DNA of 12,456 bases from JAEUMD01 sp050250815 (GTDB lineage: Bacteria > Pseudomonadota > Alphaproteobacteria > Rhizobiales > Hyphomicrobiaceae). Shown in pieces: positions 1 to 7,038 of the stretch (its first letter is position 1; every line of letters begins with the position of its first letter). The translations under genes and the position numbers were made by a program. Location of the stretch: assembly GCA_050250815.1 (NCBI GenBank), contig JBFWNY010000060.1, positions 1 through 12,456 on the forward strand, in the 5' to 3' direction. A model generated the notes under the pieces. That model was not told the origin of the DNA. It saw only the letters and a program-made list of their open reading frames with translations, and searched no databases.

Positions 1-48
1 CGCGCTTCGGCGAGGGTCTGCCGGAGGCGGCTGCCTCGCTCCTGAAGC
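1..48. other. Short spacer downstream of engB
   Basis: This holds the bases after the engB stop codon. On the minus strand there is no ATG, GTG or TTG start, only an AGGAG-like stretch (about 37-41) and a small 5-bp hairpin GAGGC/GCCTC at 24-37. In many alphaproteobacteria argB follows engB, so a downstream gene may start just beyond the left edge, but nothing here proves it. Confidence 0.4.
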
Positions 49-705
49 TTATTGCGAAATAACGCCGCGCTCGGCCAGCAGCGCGGCGATTGCGCCCCGC
101 AGCTCGGCAATGCCATCCCCGGTCTCTGAGGACGTCGCGATGAGCAGCGGGTAGGCCGCAGGCCGCCGCGCCACGATCGACTCTGTCGCGCGCGTGACCG
201 CTTCGAGCGCCGTCGCAGAGATCTTGTCGGCCTTGGTCAGCACGAGCTGGTAGGAGACGGCGGCCGTGTCGAGCATCTTCAGCACGACTTCGTCCACCGC
301 CTTCACGCCGTGGCGCGCATCGATCAGCACGTAGACGCGGGCGAGTGTCGAACGACCGCGCAGATAGTCGTTCACCAGCGCTGTCCAGGCATCGACCTTT
401 TCCTTGGGTGCCTTGGCGAAGCCGTAGCCGGGCATGTCGACGAGGCGGAGGGCCAAGCCTTCGGTGACGAAGAAGTTGAGGTCCTGAGTGCGCCCGGGCG
501 TGTTGGACGTGCGCGCCAGTCCCCCCTGCCTGACGAGCGCATTGATGAGGCTCGACTTGCCGACATTGGAGCGGCCGGCGAATGCGATCTCCAGCGTATC
601 GGACGGCGGCAGATGCTCGAGCGAAGGGACGCCTTTGAGGAACGACCACTGGCGCTCGAACAGCCGTCGTCCGGCCTCGACATCGCTCTCGTCCGGCGCC
701 GTCAT
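49..705 (-). CDS. engB: Ribosome biogenesis GTP-binding protein EngB (YihA/YsxC)
   Basis: Small P-loop GTPase needed for late assembly of the large ribosomal subunit; cytoplasmic. The 218-residue product has the full G-motif set: G1 GRSNVGKS at 44-51, the switch I region TPGRTQ at 69-74, G3 DMPG at 90-93, G4 TKAD at 157-160 and G5 TSS at 191-193. The length fits the family (about 200-220). The ATG at 705 is two bases after the yidC TAG stop, so the two genes are almost certainly translated from one mRNA. The Shine-Dalgarno sequence is weak (AAGAAG-like), which suits translational coupling to yidC. The family and motifs are beyond reasonable doubt. Confidence 0.97.
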   Translation of the reverse strand: MTAPDESDVEAGRRLFERQWSFLKGVPSLEHLPPSDTLEIAFAGRSNVGKSSLINALVRQGGLARTSNTPGRTQDLNFFVTEGLALRLVDMPGYGFAKAPKEKVDAWTALVNDYLRGRSTLARVYVLIDARHGVKAVDEVVLKMLDTAAVSYQLVLTKADKISATALEAVTRATESIVARRPAAYPLLIATSSETGDGIAELRGAIAALLAERGVISQ

Positions 706-707
706 CG

Positions 708-2597
708 CTACTTCTTATCGCGACCGCCGCCGAGGAGTTTGGCGAGCGGGCCAAAGGTTGCGCGCATGTTGTCTCCGAGCGGTATCTCGACTCCCTGCCG
801 CTTCATGATGAAGGACTGCTGGATGATCGAGAGCACGTTGTTCCAGGCCCAGTAGATGACGAGGCCGGCGGGGAACGAGGCGAGCAGGAACGTGAACAGC
901 ACCGGCATCCAGTTGAAGATCATCTGCTGGGTAGGATCGGGCTGCTTGGGGTTGAGCTGCATCTGGGTCCACATCGTCACGCCCATGATGATGGGCCAGG
1001 CGCCGATGTGCAGGAACACGGGCACGTCGAAGGGCAGCAGACCGAACAGATTGAAGATGGAACTCGGATCGGGCGCCGAGAGGTCCTTGATCCAGCCGAA
1101 GAAGGGTGCGTGGCGCATGTCGATCGTCACGAACAGCACCTTGTAGAGCGCGAAGAAGACCGGGATCTGCAACAGGATCGGGAGACAGCCGGCGAGCGGG
1201 TTGATTTTCTCTTTCTGGTAGAGCGCCATCAGCTCCTGCTGCTGGCGCGCCTTGTCGTCCTTGAAGCGCTCGCGCAGCTTCTCCATCTCGGGCTGGAGCT
1301 TCTTCATCTTCGCCATCGACTCGTAGCTCTTGTTGGCGAGCGGGAAGAAGGCCGCCTTGACGATGACCGTCACGACCAGAATGGCGATGCCGAAGTTGCC
1401 GATCAGCTTGTAGAGCCAGTCGATGAGATAGAAGAGCGGCTTGGTGATGAAGTAGAACCAGCCCCAGTCGACCATCAGGTCGAACTGCTTAATGCCGAGT
1501 TTGTCCTGGTAGCCTTCGACGATCCCGACCTGCTTTGCTCCGGCGTAGAGGTGCGATTCCACCGTATGGCTTTGTCCGGGAGCGATGGTGACCGGCGCTT
1601 GCAGGAAATCGGTTTGATAGGTGTCGGCGCTCAGCAGCGGGCTCTGCGCGGTGCCGGCGAAGGTGGCGCGAAACGGCGTCTTCTGATCGGGGATCAGCGC
1701 GGTTGCCCAGTACTTGTCGGTAATGCCGAGCCATCCGCCCTTCGCATTGTCGATGGACTTGCGCTTCTCGGGCTTGCGCGCATCGGCGTACGTGATCTCC
1801 TGCAGCCCCTCGTCGCCGGCCACGCCGATCAGTCCCTCGTGGAGGATGTAGTAGCCCTGCACGAGCGGCGTTCCGTAGCGGTAGATGCGGCCATAGGAAT
1901 GCAGTTGCGCCTCCGCCGGCGCGCTCGATATGACGCGGTCCTTGATGGTGAACAGGTAGTCCGCATCGACCGCAATGGTGCGCTCGAACTTGAGGCCGGT
2001 GCCGTTGTCCCACGTGAGCGTGACGGGGGTTGCCGGCGTCAGCTCCTTGGCCCCCGTCGCGGCCCAGACGCTGTCACGGTCGGGCATCTTCTGCCCCGCG
2101 GTGGCGCTGACCCATCCGAGTTCGGCGAAGTAGGGTTCGGGCGCGTCGGCCGGGGAGAGCAGCACGACGTTGGGGCTCGAGGGGTTCACCTTCTCGCGGT
2201 ACTTGGCGAGCACGAGATCGTCGATCCGTGCGCCCTTGAGGTTGATGCTGCCGGTCAGCGAGGGTGTCTTGATCGGAAGGCGGCTGCCGCCTGCGACGGC
2301 GGCGGCGCGGCTCACACCCGGCGTATGCGCGGCCGGCGCGGCAACAGAGCCCGGTGGCGCGACTGGCGCCGTCGTGGTGGGGGCGTTGCCAGGAACGGCC
2401 GGCGCGGTGCCTTCGGTGGCGGGCGCGGCCGGTGTAGCGGTGGTCTTGGCCGGCGGGGCGGCCTCGCGCGCGACACGCTCCTGCTCGGCTTTCATTTTGG
2501 GGCCGGCGTAGAAATACTGCCAAGCGAACAGCACGACCATCGACAGGGCGATGGCGATCATGACGTTCTGCGAGTTGTCAGGGTCGCGGTGATTCAT
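708..2597 (-). CDS. yidC: Membrane protein insertase YidC
   Basis: Inner-membrane insertase/chaperone that inserts and folds membrane proteins alone or with SecYEG. The 629-residue product shows the Gram-negative layout. An N-terminal signal-anchor helix spans about 12-31. An Ala/Pro/Thr-rich linker follows (about 45-100), then a periplasmic P1 domain (about 105-370). The conserved 60KD_IMP core begins near 380 with membrane segments near 398-420, 467-489, 525-548 and 560-595. The cytoplasmic coiled hairpin between the first two core segments is present (KMKKLQPEMEKLRERFKDD, 430-448). The position equivalent to the groove arginine of E. coli YidC (R366) is Lys414, which keeps the positive charge. 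The C-terminal tail is basic (RDKK), typical for ribosome contact. The start at 2597 gives the expected short cytoplasmic N-terminus. It lies 81 bases after rnpA; the yidD gene often found between them is absent. Confidence 0.98.
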   Translation of the reverse strand: MNHRDPDNSQNVMIAIALSMVVLFAWQYFYAGPKMKAEQERVAREAAPPAKTTATPAAPATEGTAPAVPGNAPTTTAPVAPPGSVAAPAAHTPGVSRAAAVAGGSRLPIKTPSLTGSINLKGARIDDLVLAKYREKVNPSSPNVVLLSPADAPEPYFAELGWVSATAGQKMPDRDSVWAATGAKELTPATPVTLTWDNGTGLKFERTIAVDADYLFTIKDRVISSAPAEAQLHSYGRIYRYGTPLVQGYYILHEGLIGVAGDEGLQEITYADARKPEKRKSIDNAKGGWLGITDKYWATALIPDQKTPFRATFAGTAQSPLLSADTYQTDFLQAPVTIAPGQSHTVESHLYAGAKQVGIVEGYQDKLGIKQFDLMVDWGWFYFITKPLFYLIDWLYKLIGNFGIAILVVTVIVKAAFFPLANKSYESMAKMKKLQPEMEKLRERFKDDKARQQQELMALYQKEKINPLAGCLPILLQIPVFFALYKVLFVTIDMRHAPFFGWIKDLSAPDPSSIFNLFGLLPFDVPVFLHIGAWPIIMGVTMWTQMQLNPKQPDPTQQMIFNWMPVLFTFLLASFPAGLVIYWAWNNVLSIIQQSFIMKRQGVEIPLGDNMRATFGPLAKLLGGGRDKK

Positions 2598-2678
2598 CGG
2601 CGCCTCGAAACGCGATTGCCTTGGATGGCGGACGTGACCGGTGCTTTGCGAGGCTCGGCAGTGTCGTGACTGATGCCG

Positions 2679-3050
2679 CTACCGCTCGGGCTCCTGCCGG
2701 CGTTTTTCCCGCCTGGGGTGATGCACGCGATGAAACGCGTCTTCAAGTTCCTTTTTCAGCGCCTCGAAGTCTTGGCTAAGCGCCGCGGCGCGGGCCACCA
2801 TGACGTAGTCGTGGCCCGGCTTGGCGCAGCGCTCGGCGAGGGCGTCGACCGCGGCTTTTAGACGGCGGCGGATGCGGTTGCGGATCACCGCGCCGCCAAG
2901 CTTCTTGGTGACGGTGAAGCCGAAACGCGGACCCGACGTGGGATCGGCGGCCCTCGGTTTCGTCTCCAGCACGAAGCTTGGTCCCGCATGGCGTGCGCCC
3001 CCTCTGATGCGGAGGAACTCGGCGCGCGTCTTGAGGGTGGGCGGAGACAA
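2679..3050 (-). CDS. rnpA: Ribonuclease P protein component RnpA
   Basis: Protein subunit of RNase P, which with the M1 RNA removes 5' leaders from pre-tRNAs. The signature is clear: RFGFTVTKKLGGAVIRNRIR followed by RRLKAAV, including the RNR basic helix, in the middle of the protein. The frame is open well upstream, across rpmH, and contains no ATG between the rpmH stop and the conserved body. I place the start at TTG 3050 because it gives a normal length (123 residues) and puts the conserved KTRAEFLRIRGG about six residues in. No good Shine-Dalgarno sequence precedes this TTG. A CTG near 3119, preceded by AGGGA, is an alternative that would add about 23 residues. The gene follows rpmH in the same operon. 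Its C-terminus is very basic, as is normal for RnpA. Identity is secure; the start is not. Confidence 0.92.
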   Translation of the reverse strand: MSPPTLKTRAEFLRIRGGARHAGPSFVLETKPRAADPTSGPRFGFTVTKKLGGAVIRNRIRRRLKAAVDALAERCAKPGHDYVMVARAAALSQDFEALKKELEDAFHRVHHPRREKRRQEPER

Positions 3051-3133
3051 GGCGATACGAGGGAATGGGGCGGAGAGGCGGTCTGCTTCGGGGCGCGCCG
3101 CGGGTCCGTCCGCGGCCAGCGTGATCCCTGGGA

Positions 3134-3268
3134 TCAGGCGCTCAGACGCTTGCGGCCCTTGGCGCGGCGACGGGCCAACACCTTCATGCCGCCGGTGGTC
3201 TGCATACGGGCGCGAAAGCCGTGCCGGCGCTTGCGGACGAGCTTGCTCGGTTGATAGGTGCGTTTCAC
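3134..3268 (-). CDS. rpmH: 50S ribosomal protein L34
   Basis: Tiny basic ribosomal protein of the large subunit. The 44-residue product (MKRTYQPSKLVRKRRHGF at the start, ending GRKRLSA) is a textbook L34 of exactly the family length. The start codon is GTG at 3268, preceded by a good Shine-Dalgarno GGGAG about eight bases upstream; the ATG further up would add a non-L34 tail. It is the first gene of the operon rpmH-rnpA-yidC-engB and lies about 115 bases below the predicted transcription start. Confidence 0.98.
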   Translation of the reverse strand: MKRTYQPSKLVRKRRHGFRARMQTTGGMKVLARRRAKGRKRLSA

Positions 3269-3289
3269 GTCGCAGTCTCCCAAGGCGTC

Positions 3290-3306
3290 GGGCGCGGAAG
3301 GCGCCC
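3290..3306 (-). promoter_or_regulatory. Hairpin in the rpmH leader
   Basis: Perfect 6-bp stem GGGCGC/GCGCCC with a 5-base loop. It lies about 20 bases upstream of the rpmH GTG, immediately before the Shine-Dalgarno region. It could influence translation of L34, but no regulatory role is shown. Confidence 0.35.
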
Positions 3307-3389
3307 ATAAAAGAACCTCGCCCGCCACGCGCGGCCCCGAACACGGGTCCTCGAGCGTCCGGGCGATGCCAAATTCCGAAAGTGCGCGC

Positions 3390-3418
3390 GTTATAGGGGT
3401 GCGATGGGGTGGTGTCAA
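3390..3418 (-). promoter_or_regulatory. Strong sigma-70-type promoter of the rpmH operon
   Basis: On the minus strand TTGACA (3413-3418, perfect -35) and TATAAC (3390-3395, five of six bases of -10) are separated by exactly 17 bases. Transcription would start near 3383 and run through rpmH, rnpA, yidC and engB, leaving a leader of about 115 bases. Such a near-consensus housekeeping promoter fits the high demand for a ribosomal protein. Confidence 0.85.
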
Positions 3419-3420
3419 AT

Positions 3421-3636
3421 CGTCAGGCCGGGCGAGGGGCCCCGCTGCCAGCCGCCCGCCAGCCGGCCAAAGCAGGACCGGCGCCTCCCTTCTGCGCGGG
3501 TTTGGGGGTGTTCACGGCCGATCAACCCGGCGCTCGAAGTCTTCACGACGGCTTGATACCCCGCTGGCGGCAGTAACGAGGTCCGCAGAGGTGGCGAACT
3601 CCATGCCACAATCGCTGGAGCAGAGGCGCGGACATC
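3421..3636. other. Spacer between divergent rpmH and DUF547 operons
   Basis: No gene is seen here. A TTGATA at 3553-3558 could be a -35 for the plus-strand operon, but I see no convincing -10 at the right distance. A small stem GTGGC/GCCAC (3591-3609) lies just upstream of the DUF547 start. Confidence 0.5.
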
Positions 3637-4539
3637 ATGGACATTGCAAATATTCATACTTCGGGCACACGGCCCAGTGGCGGCCGGGCGTTGGCACGGC
3701 TGGTGGCAATTCTTGGCGTCGCTTGTGGGGTGGCTGTTCCAGTCCAGTGCGCCGTGGCGGCGACCGTGACGGACACGTTCTCCGCCCATCAGGCCGGGTC
3801 GGCGGCAACCGTCGACCATGCGGCGTGGGACCAGCTGCTAAAGACCTATGTCAAACCGGCCGCCGACGGCGTCAACCGCGTCGACTACAAGGCGTTCAAG
3901 TCCGGCGGCCATGCCGCGCTCAAGTCCTATGTTGCGCGCCTCCAGCAGAGCGACCCGACCCAACTCGACCGTGCGGAGCAATTCGCCTACTGGGCCAACC
4001 TCTACAACGCAAAGACGATCGAAATCGTGCTCGAGCACTATCCGGTCGCCTCCATTCGCGAGATCTCGATCGGCGAGGGGCTGTTCGGGTTCTTGAAGAA
4101 GAGCGTCGGCGCGGGTGGTCCGTGGAAGGCACAGGTCCTCAAGGTCAACGGCCAGAGCCTCAGCCTCGACAACATCGAGCACGACATACTGCGGCCGGTC
4201 TTCAAGGACGCGCGCGTGCACTACTCCGTGAACTGCGCCTCCTACGGCTGTCCCAACCTGATGACCGAAGCCTTCACCGGCGCGAAGCTCGAGCAGCAGC
4301 TTGACGCGGGTGCGCGCGCCTTCGTGAACCACACGCGCGGCATTCAGGTGAAGAGCGATGGCGCCATCCGCGGGTCCTCGATCTACGACTGGTTCCGCGC
4401 TGACTTCGGCGGCTCGGATGCCGGTGTGCTCGATCATGTGCGCAAGTACGCGACGCCCGATCTCGTCACCAAGCTCGCCGGCAAGACGGCGATCGCCAGC
4501 CACGACTACGACTGGCGGCTCAACGACATTGAACGGTGA
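3637..4539 (+). CDS. Exported DUF547 domain protein
   Basis: 300-residue protein of the DUF547 family (PF04784), whose molecular function is not established. The diagnostic motifs are visible: YWANLYNAKTIEI at 118-130 and HYSVNCASYGCPNL at 195-208, with two cysteines (C200, C205) in the conserved SVNCAS-CP block. The C-terminal part (FVNHTRG, YDWFRADFGG) also fits the family. Residues 19-42 form a basic then hydrophobic stretch ending in AVAA, consistent with a Sec signal peptide cleaved near residue 42, so the protein is probably periplasmic. The ATG at 3637 has an AGAGG-like Shine-Dalgarno about ten bases upstream. It is followed after 65 bases by the VTT gene and then by an oxidoreductase on the same strand, suggesting an operon with membrane or redox roles. 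The family assignment is firm; the function is unknown. Confidence 0.93.
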   Translation: MDIANIHTSGTRPSGGRALARLVAILGVACGVAVPVQCAVAATVTDTFSAHQAGSAATVDHAAWDQLLKTYVKPAADGVNRVDYKAFKSGGHAALKSYVARLQQSDPTQLDRAEQFAYWANLYNAKTIEIVLEHYPVASIREISIGEGLFGFLKKSVGAGGPWKAQVLKVNGQSLSLDNIEHDILRPVFKDARVHYSVNCASYGCPNLMTEAFTGAKLEQQLDAGARAFVNHTRGIQVKSDGAIRGSSIYDWFRADFGGSDAGVLDHVRKYATPDLVTKLAGKTAIASHDYDWRLNDIER

Positions 4540-4604
4540 CCGCACGTGCACCAGCGGATAGACCTATTGCCGCGGCCGAGGCTGCGCTATCGAGGATGTG
4601 ACCG

Positions 4605-5435
4605 ATGACGCGACACACCGAGCCGTCCGCCTCCGCTTCTGCGGCGAAGGCTGAAACACGGGCCGATCAAGTGAGCAGCCTGCGGCGCTGGGCGCCCCTC
4701 ATCATCATCGTCGCGCTGATGGCGCTCGCCTGGGGACTGGGCCTGCACAAGTACCTGTCGTTCAAGACGATCGGGCTCAACTACGAGGCATTGAAGGCGT
4801 TCATCGCCGACAACATCGTCGTTGCAGTGCTGGCGTACATGGCGCTCTACATTGCCGTCGTGGCGCTGTCGCTGCCCGGCGGGCTGGTGATGACACTGTC
4901 GGGCGGGCTGCTGTTTGGGTGGCTCACCGGAGCGGTGGCGACCGTCATAGCGGCGACCATCGGTGCCACCATCATCTTTCTGGTCGCCAAGACTTCGTTC
5001 GGCGAGAGTCTTGCGGCCAAGGCGGGACCCTGGATCGGCAAGCTGCGCGCCGGTTTCCAGGAGAACGCGTTGAGCTATCTGCTGTTCCTGCGCCTCGTTC
5101 CGGCATTCCCGTTCTTCGTCGTCAATCTCGCGCCGGCACTTCTGGGTGTGCCTTTGAAGACTTACGTGCTGGGAACGCTCGTAGGCATCATCCCCGGCAC
5201 GACCGCGTTCTCCGTGCTCGGTGCTGGCCTGGGCAGCGCGGTCGAAAGTCAGAACGCCATCTACAACGCGTGCATCGCCGGCAAGAGTGCCGCGGACGCC
5301 GCTGCCTGCCCCTACACCATCGATACCAAAGCGCTTGTGACGCCCGAGCTTCTCGCCGCGTTCGCTTTGCTGGGTGTCGTCGCCCTCATCCCCGTTGCCA
5401 TCAAGAAATGGAGCAAGCGTAATGCGCGCGCCTGA
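4605..5435 (+). CDS. TVP38/TMEM64 (VTT/SNARE-associated) family membrane protein
   Basis: 276-residue polytopic inner-membrane protein of the VTT (SNARE_assoc, DedA-like) family. Members are linked to lipid scrambling or transport, but the substrate here is unknown. Predicted membrane segments lie near 30-46, 70-90, 92-127, 157-181, 186-210 and 248-265. The family core is clear: the glycine-rich GGLVMTLSGGLLFGW at 92-106, the FLRLVPAFPFFVVN motif at 161-174 with conserved Arg and Pro residues, and the GIIPGT turn at 194-199. The N-terminal 28 residues are polar and cytoplasmic. Its last 14 bases overlap the next gene, so the two are probably translationally coupled. In several proteobacteria VTT genes neighbour similar FAD oxidoreductases, which supports a joint function. 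Confidence 0.93.
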   Translation: MTRHTEPSASASAAKAETRADQVSSLRRWAPLIIIVALMALAWGLGLHKYLSFKTIGLNYEALKAFIADNIVVAVLAYMALYIAVVALSLPGGLVMTLSGGLLFGWLTGAVATVIAATIGATIIFLVAKTSFGESLAAKAGPWIGKLRAGFQENALSYLLFLRLVPAFPFFVVNLAPALLGVPLKTYVLGTLVGIIPGTTAFSVLGAGLGSAVESQNAIYNACIAGKSAADAAACPYTIDTKALVTPELLAAFALLGVVALIPVAIKKWSKRNARA

Positions 5436-6858
5436 AACGTCCCGAATGGATGTCGATATCTGCGTCATCGGTGCAGGCTCCGGCGGATTGTCGGTCGCCG
5501 CCGCCGCCGCCGCCTTCGGCCAAAAGGTCGTTCTGATCGAGAAGGGCCGGATGGGCGGCGACTGCCTCAACTACGGCTGCGTGCCTTCCAAGGCGATGAT
5601 CGCGGCGGCCCGGCGGGCCCATCACATGCGGCACGCGCGTCCCTTCGGCATCAATCCGCTCGAGCCTTCCGTCGATCCGGCGGGCGTGCATCGCCACGTG
5701 CACGAGGTTATTGCAGCCATCGCGCCCAACGACAGTGTCGAGCGGTTCACGGGACTCGGCGTGACGGTGATCCAGGCGCCCGCCCGTTTCGTCGACAAGC
5801 AGACCGTGGTTGCCGGCGATCACCGGATCACTGCACGCCGCTTCGTCGTCGCGACGGGATCGTCGCCCGTGGTTCCGCCGATACCGGGTCTCGACGGCGT
5901 GCCCTACTTCACCAACGAGACGGTCTTCGACAATCGCGAGCGGCTGGCGAAGCTCATTGTCATCGGTGGCGGTCCGATCGGCATGGAGCTGGCGCAAGCC
6001 CACATGCGTCTGGGCTCAAAGGTAACCGTGCTCGAGGGCATGAAGGCTCTGGGCAAGGACGATCCCGAGATGACGGCCATCGTGCTCCGCGAATTGCGCG
6101 ACGAGGGTCTCGACATTCGCGAAGGCGCCAAGGTTACCGCCGTGTCAGGCACAGCGGGCGATATCAAGGTCACGATCGGGGAAGGCGATGCGGCCGAGAC
6201 CGTCACGGGTACGCATCTGCTCGTCGCGGTCGGGCGGCGTGCCAACACCGCCGACCTCGGTCTCGACGCAGCCGGCATCAAGCACGACCGGCGCGGCATC
6301 ACCGTTTCCAGCGGGCTCGTTACCTCCAATCCGAAGGTCTTTGCCATCGGAGACGTGACCGGCGGCCTTCAGTTCACTCACGTCGCCAATTACCACGCCG
6401 GCATCGTCATCCGCCGCGCGTTGTTCCGCCTGCCGGCCAAACCCGACACGCGCATCGTGCCGTGGGTGACCTATACCGATCCTGAGCTGGCCCACGTCGG
6501 CCTGACCGAGCAGCAGGCCCGTGATGCGGGCCATAAGATCAACGTGCTGCGCTGGCCTTATCACGAGAACGATCGCGCGCAGGCCGAGCGCGCAACTGTG
6601 GGCCATGTCAAGGTCGTCACCAACGCCAAGGGCCGAATTCTGGGCGCATCGATCGTGGGCGAGCATGCTGGCGAGCTCATCCAGATGTGGGCGCTGGCGC
6701 TGTCGCAGAAGCTCAACATCAAGGCCATGACCGGGTTCGTGTCGCCCTATCCCACGCTTTCGGAGATCAACAAGCGTGCCGCATACAGGTTTTACGCCAC
6801 CGCGCCGTCGAGCCCGCTCGTGCGCAAGGTCGTCAGCTGGGTCGCCAAGCTCGGCTGA
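5422..6858 (+). CDS. Mercuric-reductase-like FAD/NAD(P)H disulfide oxidoreductase
   Basis: 478-residue class I pyridine nucleotide-disulfide oxidoreductase, relative of mercuric reductase, dihydrolipoyl dehydrogenase and glutathione reductase; cytoplasmic FAD enzyme. The FAD-binding GAGSGG is at 18-23 and the redox disulfide CLNYGC is at 48-53. The NAD(P)H motif GGGPIGMEL is at 182-190, with an acidic Glu205 ending the second strand that favours NADH. The second FAD motif FAIGDVTGG is at 307-315, followed by the dimerisation domain from about 345. The usual catalytic His (HPT.SE) is replaced by Tyr443 in YPTLSE, as in MerA, but there is no HMA domain and no C-terminal Cys pair, so it is probably not a true mercuric reductase. 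The start at 5422 is chosen because GGAG lies eight bases upstream; ATG 5446 is an alternative. It overlaps the VTT gene by 14 bases. The substrate is unknown. Confidence 0.94.
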   Translation: MRAPETSRMDVDICVIGAGSGGLSVAAAAAAFGQKVVLIEKGRMGGDCLNYGCVPSKAMIAAARRAHHMRHARPFGINPLEPSVDPAGVHRHVHEVIAAIAPNDSVERFTGLGVTVIQAPARFVDKQTVVAGDHRITARRFVVATGSSPVVPPIPGLDGVPYFTNETVFDNRERLAKLIVIGGGPIGMELAQAHMRLGSKVTVLEGMKALGKDDPEMTAIVLRELRDEGLDIREGAKVTAVSGTAGDIKVTIGEGDAAETVTGTHLLVAVGRRANTADLGLDAAGIKHDRRGITVSSGLVTSNPKVFAIGDVTGGLQFTHVANYHAGIVIRRALFRLPAKPDTRIVPWVTYTDPELAHVGLTEQQARDAGHKINVLRWPYHENDRAQAERATVGHVKVVTNAKGRILGASIVGEHAGELIQMWALALSQKLNIKAMTGFVSPYPTLSEINKRAAYRFYATAPSSPLVRKVVSWVAKLG

Positions 6859-6877
6859 CGGCGCATCCCGCGACAGA

Positions 6878-6900
6878 GCGTGGCACCGCCGGTGCCACGC
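6878..6900 (+). terminator. Stem-loop after the oxidoreductase gene
   Basis: Perfect 10-bp inverted repeat (GCGTGGCACC / GGTGCCACGC) with a 3-base loop, 19 bases after the oxidoreductase stop. There is no T tract after it, as is common in GC-rich alphaproteobacteria, so termination strength is uncertain. It marks the likely end of the DUF547-VTT-oxidoreductase operon. Confidence 0.6.
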
Positions 6901-6965
6901 CTGGCGCGTCGAAAACCGAATTCGGCAACTCGCGACGTAACCTTGCCCGGCTATGCTAATGTCCC

Positions 6966-7019
6966 CGCGCCGGAGCGGCCTGCGGGCCGCCCGGCGCGTC
7001 GAATGCCGGCCACGGCCGG
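6966..7019 (+). promoter_or_regulatory. Double-hairpin leader upstream of the histidine kinase
   Basis: The first hairpin (6966-6998) has an 8-bp stem, one bulged A at 6974, a 6-bp stem and a TGCG loop. The second is CCGGCC-AC-GGCCGG at 7006-7019. Both lie 20-70 bases before the GTG start of the kinase, just after a possible -10 (TATGCT, 6952-6957) that has no clear -35. They may act as an mRNA leader structure or as a second terminator for the upstream operon. Confidence 0.4.
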
Positions 7020-7038
7020 AGCCTGATCGGGACGGAAC

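Noticed and set aside
1008..2669. Long plus-strand frame (553 codons) opposite yidC
   Set aside because: Its length reflects the high G/C of the yidC antisense strand; composition is Arg/Glu/Asp-heavy without domains, and yidC itself is unquestionable.
3258..4304. Plus-strand frame of 348 codons overlapping the rpmH leader and the DUF547 gene
   Set aside because: Shadow frame rich in Arg, Gly and Pro with no motif; the DUF547 gene explains the region.
4587..5570. Minus-strand frame of 327 codons opposite the VTT and oxidoreductase genes
   Set aside because: Shadow of two well-supported plus-strand genes, with His/Arg/Asp-rich low-quality sequence.
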